Source: Sphingopyxis lindanitolerans
GTDB lineage: Bacteria > Pseudomonadota > Alphaproteobacteria > Sphingomonadales > Sphingomonadaceae
Direction: 5' to 3'
Length of the DNA stretch: 64,000 nt
NCBI RefSeq assembly: GCF_002993885.1
Contig: NZ_PHFW01000004.1
Coordinates: forward strand, 1 to 64,000
A program made the position numbers and the translations under genes. Shown piece by piece: positions 28,357 through 39,502 of this stretch; the stretch's first letter is position 1, and every line of letters starts with the position of its first letter. Under the pieces are notes generated by a model, which saw nothing but the letters and a program-made list of their open reading frames with translations, ran no database searches and had not been told where the DNA came from.

Positions 28357-29361
28357 CTATGCCGTTTCGAGCGCGTTCTGGACCGTTGCGCCCAGGGAGC
28401 GGCCCAGCCGGTCGGTGATGATCTGCTCGGCTTCGTTCATGATGCGGTCGACAAGTTCCTTCACGGTCGGCACGTCCCGGATCAATCCGACGACCAGCCC
28501 GCAACTCCATGCACCGACATCGACCTCGCCTTCAACCATTACCTTGGGATAGACGCCCGCGACCTGCTCGAAAATATCGTCGATCTTGATCGCGTCGCCC
28601 TTTTCCCGTTCGATCTGGCGGATCTTCTCCACGCCGGGATTGTTGAGCACGCGTTCGGTATTGCGCAGCGGCCGCATCACCAGCCGCGTATCGAGTTCCG
28701 TCGCCTCGACAAGCGCCCGTTTCACATTTTCATGGACCGGCGCGTCCTGGGTCGCGACGAAACGGGTTCCCATGTTGACGCCGTCGGCGCCCAGCGCCAG
28801 CGCCGCCACCAGGCTGCGGCCGTCGGCCATGCCGCCCGACGCGACGAACGGCACGGAAAGCGCCTCCGCCGCCAATGGCAGCAGGATCATGTTGGGAATG
28901 TCGTCTTCGCCCGGATGCCCGCCGCATTCGAAGCCGTCGACGCTGACCGCGTCGCAGCCGATCCGTTCGGCCTTCAGGGCGTGGCGCACGGAGGTGCATT
29001 TGTGGATGACCTTGATGCCGGCCTGCTTGAACAGCGGCATATATTCTTCCGGGCTGCGCCCCGCCGTTTCCACGATCCGGATGCCGTTTTCGGCGATGAC
29101 CTGGATATATTCGGCATAGGGCGGCGCGTTGAAGGTCGGCAGGAAGGTCAGGTTCACGCCGAACGGCTTGTCGGTCAGATCCCGTGCCTTCGCGATTTCC
29201 TGCCCCAGCAGTTCAGGGGTGCGCTGGGTCAGGCCGGTGATCAGGCCCAGGCCGCCCGCATTGGAAACCGCGGCGGCGAGGGAGGCGAAGCCGACATAGT
29301 GCATCCCGCCCTGTATGATCGGATGTTCGATCCCGAACAGTTCCGTGATCCGCGTGCGCAT
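28357..29361 (-). CDS. Nitronate monooxygenase family (NMO/2-nitropropane dioxygenase-like)
   Basis: The 334-residue FMN-dependent TIM-barrel protein contains PIIQGGMHYVG at the N-terminus, GVNLTFLP, VDGFECGGHPGEDD and ALGADGVNMGTRF, the FMN-phosphate loops of the family. Some relatives act as nitronate monooxygenases; others, including actinobacterial and proteobacterial members in catabolic clusters, act as enoyl- or quinone-related reductases, so the reaction here is open. Start ATG at 29361 with CTTAGGA-type sequence upstream. It is co-transcribed with the TetR gene and diverges from the TonB receptor at 29803. Confidence 0.85.
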   Translation of the reverse strand: MRTRITELFGIEHPIIQGGMHYVGFASLAAAVSNAGGLGLITGLTQRTPELLGQEIAKARDLTDKPFGVNLTFLPTFNAPPYAEYIQVIAENGIRIVETAGRSPEEYMPLFKQAGIKVIHKCTSVRHALKAERIGCDAVSVDGFECGGHPGEDDIPNMILLPLAAEALSVPFVASGGMADGRSLVAALALGADGVNMGTRFVATQDAPVHENVKRALVEATELDTRLVMRPLRNTERVLNNPGVEKIRQIEREKGDAIKIDDIFEQVAGVYPKVMVEGEVDVGAWSCGLVVGLIRDVPTVKELVDRIMNEAEQIITDRLGRSLGATVQNALETA

Positions 29362-29391
29362 TCCTAAGCTCCTTCGTCGTCTGCCCAATCC

Positions 29392-29406
29392 GGTAACAGT
29401 GTTACC
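29392..29406. promoter_or_regulatory. TetR-type operator palindrome
   Basis: GGTAACAGTGTTACC is a perfect 7-1-7 palindrome, 31 bp upstream of the nitronate-monooxygenase start and in front of the operon that encodes a TetR regulator. Size and symmetry match TetR-family operators. No second copy was noticed. Confidence 0.65.
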
Positions 29407-29602
29407 AATGAAAACATCGTTGTTCAAGCGCGGACGGCAGGATTTTAAAATTGCCTGAAAACAGTGCCTTGCGAGGAATCGATATGTCGGGCGGCGGCGG
29501 GACGGTTCTGGTCGCCGCCCCGCTGCGCATCGCCGATTCGGCCTGCCCAGGGCTTTTCCGCGCCTTGGCAGGAGCGCGGCGGAACATGATTGACATTGCA
29601 GA

Positions 29603-29618
29603 ATGTGTATATACACAT
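29603..29618. promoter_or_regulatory. 16-bp palindrome in receptor promoter region
   Basis: ATGTGTATATACACAT is a perfect 16-bp palindrome, 7 bp after a TTGACA hexamer at 29590-29595. It lies in the 441-bp gap between the nitronate-monooxygenase and TonB-receptor genes, about 185 bp before the receptor start. It may be a regulator site on the receptor promoter. The rest of the gap shows no gene. Confidence 0.5.
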
Positions 29619-29802
29619 AACGCAACGAGTCGGGATGCCGGAGTGGATCGAGTCCGGTTGCGTCGCTTCGTGAAAGGCAGTCAGCGGGAACCCCGTCGCT
29701 CCCTGCCGGGCCGTGTCGCCCGGCGGCGGTCGACGGGCCGTGCCGTTCAAGCCTGTGATTTCAAGGCAACCCATCGGTCGAATGGGCCCAGGAGGGGGAT
29801 TG

Positions 29803-32124
29803 ATGATGAAAATGCTCAAGACGGCGCTTTATTTGGCTGGGGCGGCTATTCTGCCCCATGCCGCCCATGGCCAGGCGGCCCCCGCCGACCAGGGCAATGG
29901 CCTGAACAGCGTCAGCGACATCGTCGTGACGGCGCAGAAGCGCGCCCAGAGCCTCAGCACCGTGCCGATGTCGGTGACGGCGCTGACCGGGGAGCAGCTT
30001 GCGGCGCGGGGGATCAACGATGTCCAGGATCTGGCGAAGGTCACGCCCGGCCTCAATTTCGTGCAGAGCGGCAGCGGCGTGCCGGTCTATTCGCTGCGCG
30101 GCGTGGGCTTCTACGACACGGCGGTGGGTGCGCGCCCGACCGTCAGCGTCTATGTCGACGAGGCGCCCTTGCCCTTTTCCGTGATGACGACCGGCGCCGC
30201 CTTCGACCTGGAGCGGGTCGAAGTGCTCAAGGGGCCGCAGGGAACCCTGTTCGGCCAGAACGCCACGGGCGGCGCGATCAACTATATCGCCGCGAAGCCC
30301 AGGGATGAGCTGGGCGCGGGCGTGACGGCGAGTTTCGCGCGCTTCAACACGCTGGACGCGCAGGGCTATGTCACCGGCCCGCTTGCGCCGGGCCTCAACG
30401 CCCGCCTGGCGGTTCGCGGGGTGCGGGGCGACGGCTGGCAGCAAAGCTATACCCGCAACGACAGCCTGGGCCGCCAGCGCATGCTCCAGGGCCGGTTCCT
30501 TCTGGACTGGCAGGCGTCCGATCGCCTCAGGCTCTCGCTCAATCTCAACGGTTTCATCGACGATGGGGATATGCAGGCGGGCCAGCTCCTCGCCGTGGTT
30601 CCCTTGTTCGGGGCATTTGCCAGCACCATTCCGCTCGTCACCAACTATCCGCGCGCGCCCCAGACGCCGCGCGCGGCGGACTGGAACGCCAACACGCCCT
30701 ACCGCAAGGACAACAGCTTCTACCAGGCGGTGCTGCGCGGGGATTACGAACTGACCGACGACATCACGCTGGTCTCGCTCAATTCCTACGCGCATATGAG
30801 CATGGACCAGCGGATCGACCTGGACGGCACGTCGCTGACGAACGGCGACCAGAGCATTCGCGGCCGCATCTCGTCCTTTTCGACCGAGGAGCGGCTGACC
30901 GGCAATTTCGGGCCAGCGACCATCATCCTGGGCGTCAACTATGCGCATGACAAGACGCGGGAGAATGCGATCTGGGCGACCTACTATTCCACCCAGAACA
31001 GCTTTTTCACGCCGCTGACCAACGACGTCGCCGCCGCGCCCTACGGCTATCAGGATTTCAACACCTATGCGGCGTTCGGCAATGTCGACTATGACATCGG
31101 CCGCCTGGTCACGCTGCACGCCGGCGCCCGCTATACCAAGGCGGACCTGGACTATGAGGGGTGCGGGCTTCCGGCCAACCAGAATTCGGCGGTCGGGCTG
31201 ACGCGGCTGTTCAACAATATCCGCGCCGCGGCCGGGCTGGGGCCGATACCCGTCATTCCGATGGACGGTTGCTCGACGCTGGACGCCAATCTCAACTATG
31301 CCAGCCATATCGAAGGGACGTTCAACGAGGACAGCCTGTCCTGGCGCTTCGGCGTCGACGTGAAGCCCGCCGACCGGGTGCTGCTCTATTTCAACGCGAG
31401 CCGGGGCTACAAGGCGGGCAGCGTGCCCGTCCTTTCGGGCACCAGCGTCGACCAATATGTTCCGGTGAAGCAGGAAAGCGTGGTCGCGCTGGAGGCGGGG
31501 TTCAAGGCGTCGCTTTTCGGGCGGCTGGTCGACGTGACCGGCGCGGCCTTCAACTATGACTATTCGGACAAGCAGCTTCAGGGGCGCATCATCACGCTGA
31601 TGGGGCCGCTGATCGCGCTGGTCAACGTGCCCAAGTCCCGCGTTCGCGGCTTTGAGGGGCAGGTCACGGTCTATCCGACCAACGGCCTGTCCCTGACCGC
31701 CGCGGCGACGTATCTGGACTCGAAGGTCACGTCGGACTTCATCAACTACACGATCATCGGCACGCGCCAGAACTTCAAGGGGAATGATTTTCCCTATACG
31801 CCCAAATGGCAGGTCAATCTGGACGGCGCATACCGCTTTCCGATTTCATCGCGGCTGGATGCCAATCTGGGCGTCAACTACAGCTACCGGACCAAGACCA
31901 ATGCGGGCTTCGGCAACGAACCGCTGCTCTACATGAAGGACTATGGCGTGCTCGACCTGCGCGCCGGCTTCGGCGGCAGCGACGGCAATTGGCAGGTCAG
32001 CGTCTTCGGCCGCAACGTGACCAACAGCTATTACTGGACCAACGTCGCCAAGCTCTATGACGTCGTCCGCAGGCTGGCGGGGCAGCCCGCGACCTACGGC
32101 ATCCAGATGAACTGGCGCTTCTAG
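29803..32124 (+). CDS. TonB-dependent receptor
   Basis: The 773-residue outer-membrane receptor begins with a signal peptide (ALYLAGAAILPHAAHG, cut near residue 24), followed by a plug with DIVVTAQKRAQSLSTVPMS, RVEVLKGPQGTLFGQNATGGAINYI split over the usual positions, and a 22-stranded barrel ending in IQMNWRF. It resembles the frameshifted receptor at 11297-13737. Start ATG at 29803 with AGGAGGGGG ahead. It heads the rightward unit with the SDR, ADH and Baeyer-Villiger genes, so it probably imports that pathway's substrate. Confidence 0.92.
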   Translation: MMKMLKTALYLAGAAILPHAAHGQAAPADQGNGLNSVSDIVVTAQKRAQSLSTVPMSVTALTGEQLAARGINDVQDLAKVTPGLNFVQSGSGVPVYSLRGVGFYDTAVGARPTVSVYVDEAPLPFSVMTTGAAFDLERVEVLKGPQGTLFGQNATGGAINYIAAKPRDELGAGVTASFARFNTLDAQGYVTGPLAPGLNARLAVRGVRGDGWQQSYTRNDSLGRQRMLQGRFLLDWQASDRLRLSLNLNGFIDDGDMQAGQLLAVVPLFGAFASTIPLVTNYPRAPQTPRAADWNANTPYRKDNSFYQAVLRGDYELTDDITLVSLNSYAHMSMDQRIDLDGTSLTNGDQSIRGRISSFSTEERLTGNFGPATIILGVNYAHDKTRENAIWATYYSTQNSFFTPLTNDVAAAPYGYQDFNTYAAFGNVDYDIGRLVTLHAGARYTKADLDYEGCGLPANQNSAVGLTRLFNNIRAAAGLGPIPVIPMDGCSTLDANLNYASHIEGTFNEDSLSWRFGVDVKPADRVLLYFNASRGYKAGSVPVLSGTSVDQYVPVKQESVVALEAGFKASLFGRLVDVTGAAFNYDYSDKQLQGRIITLMGPLIALVNVPKSRVRGFEGQVTVYPTNGLSLTAAATYLDSKVTSDFINYTIIGTRQNFKGNDFPYTPKWQVNLDGAYRFPISSRLDANLGVNYSYRTKTNAGFGNEPLLYMKDYGVLDLRAGFGGSDGNWQVSVFGRNVTNSYYWTNVAKLYDVVRRLAGQPATYGIQMNWRF

Positions 32125-32272
32125 GCCATGCGGAGCGGAACAGGCGCGCAGGCTTGCAAGGCCGCTCCGACCAAGGCGGGGGACGGGCGCGCCCGTTTCC
32201 CCGCCGCCATTTCCGGCACGCGGTCGGCGACCGCGTGCCGTCCGTTTTCAGCCAAGGGTCTTCGAGGGTTCG

Positions 32273-33022
32273 ATGCAGGATAAATCCGTTCTCGTAACCG
32301 GCGCCGCGGGGGGCGTCGGAAAAGCCATTGCCAGGCGCTTCGCGGAGCAGGGCGCGTCCGTCCTCGTCACCGACATCGATGCGCGGGCCGCCGGCCAGGT
32401 CGCCGAGGCGATTGGCGGACAGGGCAGGGCGCGGGCGGCCACGCTGGACGTCGGCGACGCCGCCTCGATCGAATTCGCCGTCGCCTCCATCGTCGGATGG
32501 ACCGGGCGGCTGGACGTGGTCGTGCATGCGGCGGGCATGTGGGCGGGCGGCACCGTGCTCGACATCGACGAAGCGCGGTGGACGCGGGTGCTGGAAGTGA
32601 ACACGACCAGCGCCTATCTGATCGCCCGGCATTGCGTGCCCCACCTTCGGCAGACCAGGGGATCGATCATCAACATCGCCTCCGTCGCGGGGCTGAAGGG
32701 CACGCCGGGCGCGGTCGCCTACAACAGTTCCAAGAGCGCGGTCGTCGGAATGACGAAGTGCATGGCGCTCGATTTCGCGGCATCGGGAGTCCGGGTGAAC
32801 TGCATCTGCCCGGGCGTGATCGACACGCCGATGGTGGATGCGGTGCTGGCGCATCATGGCGAGGCGTTCACGCGGGAGGATCTCGCCCGGCGTCATCCGC
32901 TCGGTCGGCTGGGCACGCCGGAGGACATTGCCGGCGCGGTCAGTTTCCTGGCGTCCGACGACGCGTCCTGGATCACCGGAACCGCCCTTGTCGTGGACGG
33001 CGGCTCCATGGCCGGGGTCTGA
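32273..33022 (+). CDS. Short-chain dehydrogenase/reductase
   Basis: The 249-residue classical SDR has the nucleotide motif TGAAGGVGKAI (residues 10-20), an aspartate after the second strand (VTDID, suggesting NAD(H)), a VVHAAG motif, catalytic Ser in NIASVAG, and YNSSK (Tyr-x-x-x-Lys). Family enzymes oxidise secondary alcohols to ketones. It precedes the zinc ADH by 4 bp, so they are in one operon. It could produce the ketone that the Baeyer-Villiger enzyme at 34246 uses. Confidence 0.9.
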   Translation: MQDKSVLVTGAAGGVGKAIARRFAEQGASVLVTDIDARAAGQVAEAIGGQGRARAATLDVGDAASIEFAVASIVGWTGRLDVVVHAAGMWAGGTVLDIDEARWTRVLEVNTTSAYLIARHCVPHLRQTRGSIINIASVAGLKGTPGAVAYNSSKSAVVGMTKCMALDFAASGVRVNCICPGVIDTPMVDAVLAHHGEAFTREDLARRHPLGRLGTPEDIAGAVSFLASDDASWITGTALVVDGGSMAGV

Positions 33023-33026
33023 TCGC

Positions 33027-34181
33027 ATGAGCGCAGCATCCCCCGCCATGGATGGACGGAGCGACGGGTCGATGACGATCCGGGGCGCGATCCTGGAAAC
33101 GTCGGACGCGCCGCGGCCCTATGCCGACAGCCGGCCGATCCGGATCGGCACGCTGGACCTGACGCCGCCCGGCCCCGGCGAGATATTGGTCAAGGTCGAG
33201 GCGGCCAGCCTCTGCCATTCGGACCTGTCCGTCATCAACGGAAACCGCAGGCGCCCGCTGCCCATGCTGCTGGGGCATGAATCCAGCGGGCGCGTCGTCG
33301 CCCTGGGACCGGATGTCGACGACCTCGCCCTGGGACAGCGCGTCGTCCTCACCTTCATGCCCCGCTGCGGCGCCTGCGACGCATGCCGGACCGAAGGGCG
33401 CATTCCCTGCACCCGCGGCACCGCCGCCAACGGGGCGGGGACGCTGCTCGACGGCGCCGTGCACCTCAGCGAATGCGGCCACCCCGTCCTCCACCATCTG
33501 GGGGTCTCCGCCTTCGCGGATCACCTGGTCGCGCATCGCAGTTCCGCCGTCCCGGTGGGCGACGACGTTCCGCCGGACGTGGCGGCGCTGCTGGGCTGCG
33601 CCGTGCTCACCGGCGGCGGCGCGCTCCTCAACGAGGCGCGGCCTACCGAGGCGGACGTGGTGGCGGTCATCGGCCTGGGCGGCGTCGGCATGGCCGCGCT
33701 CATCACCGCGAAGGCGCTGCGTCCGCGCCGGATCGTCGCGATCGACGCGCTTCCGGACAAGCTCGCCCTAGCCCGTTCGCTGGGCGCCGACGAGGCGCTG
33801 TCGCCGCAGGACGCCGTCGACCGGGGGATCAGGGCCGACATCGTCATGGAATGCGCCGGCCATCCCAAGGCGTTCGAAACCGCCTTCGCCATCACCGCGC
33901 CCGGCGGCACGACCGTGACGGTCGGCCTGCCCGCGCCCGGCGCCATGGCGCAGATATCGCCCTTGCAGGTGACCGCCGAGGCGCGCCGCATCGTCGGCAG
34001 CTATCTTGGTTCGTCGGTTCCCCGGCGCGACATTCCGTTCCTGGAAAGGCTGTGGCGCGAAGGCCGGCTGCCGGTCGAGCGGCTGATTTCGCGCCGCATC
34101 GGGCTGGAGGACATCAACGCCGCCTTCGACGCCCTGGCATCGGGCGACCAGCTTCGCCAGGTCATCATGTTCGATGCCTAG
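33027..34181 (+). CDS. Zinc-dependent alcohol dehydrogenase (MDR family)
   Basis: The 384-residue protein binds catalytic zinc through Cys in SLCHSD and His in LGHESSG, and structural zinc through the four cysteines of CGACDACRTEGRIPC. The Rossmann loop is GLGGVGMAA. It most resembles aryl- or formaldehyde-type ADHs with a long substrate loop (SECGHPVLHHLG). Start at 33027 or at an inner ATG at 33072 (MTIRGAILE), which fits family length better. It lies between SDR and Baeyer-Villiger genes in a tight operon. Confidence 0.87.
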   Translation: MSAASPAMDGRSDGSMTIRGAILETSDAPRPYADSRPIRIGTLDLTPPGPGEILVKVEAASLCHSDLSVINGNRRRPLPMLLGHESSGRVVALGPDVDDLALGQRVVLTFMPRCGACDACRTEGRIPCTRGTAANGAGTLLDGAVHLSECGHPVLHHLGVSAFADHLVAHRSSAVPVGDDVPPDVAALLGCAVLTGGGALLNEARPTEADVVAVIGLGGVGMAALITAKALRPRRIVAIDALPDKLALARSLGADEALSPQDAVDRGIRADIVMECAGHPKAFETAFAITAPGGTTVTVGLPAPGAMAQISPLQVTAEARRIVGSYLGSSVPRRDIPFLERLWREGRLPVERLISRRIGLEDINAAFDALASGDQLRQVIMFDA

Positions 34182-34245
34182 TTCACGGCCCGGTTCACGC
34201 GCCGCCACGCATATGCCGCAGGTTCGCGGCCAGAGAGGAAAGACC

Positions 34246-36225
34246 ATGTCCGCCAACCCCATCGACCATGCAGATGCGTTCGACACCTATCTTCCGATCG
34301 ACATCGACGATGCCGAACTGGAGCGTATATTGGAGAAGGCGGAACTGCCCGCCCTGCTGGCCGCGCTGGCGAAGCTGACGGGCGACACGTCGCTGGTTCC
34401 CCCATCGCTCAAGCCGCCGCATACGCGCAAATCCTTCATCCCGATGCCGCAGGGCGGCCTTGACGAAGCACAGCAGAAGGAAGCGAGGCGGCTCGCCTTC
34501 GACGCGATCAGGCGGTATCGCGACGGCGAGATCCAGACGCCCGGCCACACCGACGATGCGGAGCTGCGGGCGATCGTCAGCTTCCTCATCACCCGCGATT
34601 TCGACGATTACCGGGATCTTCTGATCCATGAGGTGGCCGACCATGACGTGGGCGCGCCCCGGTGGACCCTGTCCGAACTCGATCCCGACCGGCCGTTCAA
34701 GGTGCTGATCATCGGCGCGGGCATCACCGGCGTCGTCGCCGCCTATCGCCTCAAGCAGGCCGGGGTGGAGCATGTCGTGCTGGAAAAGAATCCAGAGATC
34801 GGCGGGACATGGTGGGAAAACACCTATCCGGGCTGCCGTCTCGACACGTCGAACTATGCCTATAGCTTCAGCTTCGCGCAGAAGACCGACTGGCCGCAGA
34901 AATTCTCGCGCCAGTCGGAGATCCAGGACTATGTCCTGAAAGTGGCGCATGACTATGGCGTGCGCGACCGCATCGTTTTCAATACCCTCGTCCGATCGGT
35001 GATCTATGACGAGGAAGCGGGCGAGTGGGAGGTGACGGCCGTCACCGACGGGGAGGTCAGGGTCCACCGCGCCAATGTCGTCATCAGCGGCACCGGCCAG
35101 CTCAACTCGCCCAAGCTGCCCAATATCGAGGGCATGGACAGCTTCGCGGGCGCAAGCATGCATTCCGCCCGTTGGAACCATGACGTAAGCCTGAAGGGCA
35201 AGCGGGTGGCGATCATCGGGACCGGCGCCAGCGCCTATCAGATCGCGCCGGCGATCGCCGACGAGGTCGGCAAGCTGGAGGTGTTCCAGCGCAGCGCGCC
35301 CTGGCTGTTGCCCACGGCCGACTATCTGGACGACATCAGCCCGGAACTGATGTGGCTGTTCCGGCACATTCCGGGCTATGCGCGCTGGTATCGCTTCTGG
35401 CAGTTCTGGCTCGCGACGGAAGGCCGGATGCCCACCGTCACCGCCGATGAAGGCTGGAGCGAAGAGGGTTCCATCGGCGCCATCAACCATGCCTTCCGCC
35501 AGGAACTGGAGGCCGAATTCCGCCGCCAGCTCGCCGACAGGCCGGACCTGATCGACAAGGTCATTCCCACCTATCCGGCGGGGGCCAAGCGCCTGTTGCG
35601 CGACAATGGCCAATGGTCGGCCACGCTGCGCAAGCCGCATGTCGACCTGGTGACCGAAGGAATAGAGCGGATCGTGCCCGAAGGCGTCGTCACGGCGGAC
35701 GGCGTGCTGCATGAGGTGGACGTCATCGCCTATGCCACCGGCTTCCGCGCGGACGAGTTCCTGGCCGACATGGAGGTGCGCGGGCGCGACGGCGTGGAGG
35801 TGCACGAATATTGGGACGGCGATCCGCGGGCCTATGCCACCATGACGGTGCCGGGCTTCCCCAATTTCTTCATCTGCGGCGGTCCCAATTCGGCCGTGGC
35901 GGCGAACGGCAGCGCGATCTTCATCGTCGAATGCAGCATCGAATATATATTGGAGTGCATCCGCACCCTGGTCGTGAAGCGGCTGAAGGACATGGAACCC
36001 ACCGACGCCGCGACCGATGCCTTCGTGGGGAAGATCGACCGCGCCAACCGCGCGCGGGCATGGGGCGCGGAAGGCGTCACGAGCTGGTACAGGAACAAGA
36101 CCGGCCGCGTTTCCGCCGTCTGGCCGTTCGAACTGCTGGAGTTCTGGAACATGACGCGCGGGCCGGCCGAGGGCGATTATCGCTTCACCCCCTTGGGCGA
36201 GCTGACGACGCAGGCGGCGGAATGA
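34246..36225 (+). CDS. Baeyer-Villiger monooxygenase, HAPMO-like
   Basis: The 659-residue FAD/NADPH enzyme has a first Rossmann loop GAGITG at residues 157-162, then EIGGTWWENTYPGCRLD, the Baeyer-Villiger fingerprint F-x-G-x3-H-x3-W at residues 300-310 (followed by Asn where Pro or Asp is usual), and an NADPH loop GTGASA near 324. The roughly 150-residue N-terminal extension before the FAD loop is a feature of 4-hydroxyacetophenone monooxygenases. It would convert an aryl or cyclic ketone to an ester. An esterase follows two genes later. Start ATG at 34246 after AGAGGAAAG. Exact substrate is inference. Confidence 0.88.
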   Translation: MSANPIDHADAFDTYLPIDIDDAELERILEKAELPALLAALAKLTGDTSLVPPSLKPPHTRKSFIPMPQGGLDEAQQKEARRLAFDAIRRYRDGEIQTPGHTDDAELRAIVSFLITRDFDDYRDLLIHEVADHDVGAPRWTLSELDPDRPFKVLIIGAGITGVVAAYRLKQAGVEHVVLEKNPEIGGTWWENTYPGCRLDTSNYAYSFSFAQKTDWPQKFSRQSEIQDYVLKVAHDYGVRDRIVFNTLVRSVIYDEEAGEWEVTAVTDGEVRVHRANVVISGTGQLNSPKLPNIEGMDSFAGASMHSARWNHDVSLKGKRVAIIGTGASAYQIAPAIADEVGKLEVFQRSAPWLLPTADYLDDISPELMWLFRHIPGYARWYRFWQFWLATEGRMPTVTADEGWSEEGSIGAINHAFRQELEAEFRRQLADRPDLIDKVIPTYPAGAKRLLRDNGQWSATLRKPHVDLVTEGIERIVPEGVVTADGVLHEVDVIAYATGFRADEFLADMEVRGRDGVEVHEYWDGDPRAYATMTVPGFPNFFICGGPNSAVAANGSAIFIVECSIEYILECIRTLVVKRLKDMEPTDAATDAFVGKIDRANRARAWGAEGVTSWYRNKTGRVSAVWPFELLEFWNMTRGPAEGDYRFTPLGELTTQAAE

Positions 36226-36955
36226 GCCGCCTGACGGGGAAGACCGCCCTGATCACGGGCGCCGCCCGTGGCCTGGGCGCGGCCTATGTCCGCCGCTTCG
36301 TCGCCGAGGGCGCCAGGGTTCTGGTCACCGACGTGATCGACGAGGAGGGCCGGCTGCTGGCCGGGGAGATGGGCGCCGATGCCGCCGACTATCTCCGCCT
36401 GGACGTGTCCTGCGGCGAAAGCTGGGGGGCGGCGGCGGACCGATGCGTCGAACGGTTCGGCAGGATCGACATATTGGTGAACAATGCGGGCGTGGGCGGG
36501 GGCGGCGCGCTGGAAACCACGTCCGACGACCAATGGGAAAGGCAGATCGCCGTCAATCTGGGCGGCGTCTTCTACGGCATGCGCGCCTGCATTCCGCGCA
36601 TGGCGGCGGCCGGCGGCGGATCGGTGATCAACATCTCCTCGATCAACGGCGTCAGGGGCAATCGCGAACGTTACGGCTATGTCGCCTCCAAATTCGGGGT
36701 CATCGGCCTCACCAAGGCGGCCGCCCTCGACTTCGCGGCGGCGGGCGTCCGGGTGAACGCGGTGCTGCCCGGCATGATCAGCACGCCCATGACCGCGGGA
36801 TTGAAGGTCGACACGTCGCTTATCCCGCTGGGACGGCCGGGGGGCATGGACGAAGTGGCCCAGGTCGTCGCGTTCCTCGCTTCGGATGAAGCATCCTATG
36901 TCACCGGCGCCGAATTCCTGGTCGATGGCGGCGTCGTGCAGAAAGTGGTTGGACA

Positions 36956-36959
<4 letters not shown>
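36222..36959 (+). CDS. Short-chain dehydrogenase/reductase
   Basis: A 245-residue classical SDR: TGAARGLGAAY glycine motif, VTDV aspartate (NAD preference), NNAGVGG, Ser in NISSING and Tyr-x-x-x-Lys in YGYVASK. Start and stop overlap both neighbours by four bases (ATGA), so it is translated together with the Baeyer-Villiger and hydrolase genes. It may oxidise the alcohol that becomes the ketone substrate or the one released after ester hydrolysis. Confidence 0.9.
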
Positions 36960-37941
<982 letters not shown>

Positions 37942-37945
<4 letters not shown>

Positions 37946-39441
37946 CGGCCGCGACCATGCAGCAGCAGGCTCTGACGGAGGCGACCGACACGGTTTCGTC
38001 CGTCCCCACGGGACTTTTCATCGACGGCGCCTGGCGCTCGGCGGCCGACGGGCAGCAATTTAGCGTCCACGATCCGGCGACCGGGGATGTCGTCGCCCGG
38101 CTGGCGAATGCGACGCCGTCGGACGCCATGGATGCGCTCGACGCCGCCGACCGCGCCTTCCCGTCATGGTCGCGCACGCCGCCGCGCGAGCGCGCCGAGT
38201 TGCTGCGCCGGACGTTCGACCTCGTCATGCGCGACAGGGAACGGATCGCCCGCATCATCACGCTCGAAATGGGAAAGCCGCTGCGGGAATCCCATGCCGA
38301 GGTGAGCTATGGCGCGGAATTCCTCCGCTGGTTCGGCGAGGAGGCGGTTCGCATATCCGGACGCTTCGGCTCGTTGCCGGAGGGCACCGGGGACATGATC
38401 GTCTCGCGCCATGCGCTTGGCCCGGCGCTGCTCATCACGCCCTGGAACTTTCCCCTCGCCATGGCGACGCGCAAGATCGCGCCCGCGCTGGCCGCCGGAT
38501 GCACCGTCGTGATCAAGCCCGCCGCGCTGACGCCGCTCACCACCCTGTATCTCGTGAAATTGCTTGAAGAGGCGGGCCTGCCGGCGGGCGTCGTCAACGT
38601 CATTCCCACGACGAATTCGGGCGGCGCCACCGGACCGATCATCGCGGACAGCCGCTTGCGCAAGATCAGCTTCACCGGGTCGACGCAAGTGGGGCGGGTG
38701 CTGCTGGAGAAGGCCTCCGCCAACATCCTGCGATCCTCCATGGAACTGGGCGGAAACGCGCCCTTCCTGGTCTTCGACGATGCCGATCTCTCCCGCGCCG
38801 TGGAAGGCGCGCTCGTCGCGAAGTTCAGGAATATCGGCCAGGCCTGCACGGCGGCCAACAGGTTCATCGTTCATGCAAGCGTGGCCCAGGAATTCAGCCG
38901 GCGGGTGGCGGAGAAGGTGGCGCAGTTCAAGCTCGGCTCAGGCTTCGATCCGGACGTCGCGATCGGCCCTCTGATCGACGAGGCGGCGGTCGCGGGGGTG
39001 GACGAGCTGGTCCAGGATGCCCTGTCCCGCGGCGCGACCCTCGTCACGGGCGGCAAGCGGCGGGGCGGCGCGGGCACCTTCTTCGAACCCACGGTGCTCA
39101 CCGATGTCGCAAGGGACAGCCGAATCCTGCGGGAGGAGATTTTCGGCCCCGTCCTGCCGATCGTCACTTTCGACACGGACGACGAAGCCATCGCCATTGC
39201 GAACGACACCGAATATGGCCTGGTCGGCTATGCCTTCACCGCCAGCATCGAGCGGGGGCAGCGGCTGATCAATGAACTCCAGACCGGCATGATGGGATGG
39301 AATGTCGGCGTCCTTTCCAATGCCGCCGCACCCTTTGGCGGGGTGAAGATGTCGGGCCTGGGGCGCGAGGGCGGCGCTGAAGGGATCGATGAATATCTGA
39401 CCACCAAATATACGCTGCTGCCGTCCGTTTCCCGCCCGTGA
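37942..39441 (+). CDS. Aldehyde dehydrogenase (succinate-semialdehyde DH-like)
   Basis: The 499-residue NAD(P)-dependent dehydrogenase has TPWNFPLAM near residue 166, ITF-like ISFTGSTQVG, the glutamate in MELGGNAPF and the nucleophile in GQACTAANR (Cys near 309). It is of the GabD type. It is the last gene of the 29803-39441 unit and overlaps the esterase gene. It could oxidise a short aldehyde or 4-hydroxymuconic semialdehyde, the ring-cleavage product of hydroquinone; the latter is inference from the PcpA gene at 61081. Two hairpins follow. Confidence 0.9.
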
Positions 39442-39502
39442 AGCATTTTCCCGGCGGGCGGCGCCGCCTGCAAAAGGGATCGGCAGGGATGTGGGGATGC
39501 CA

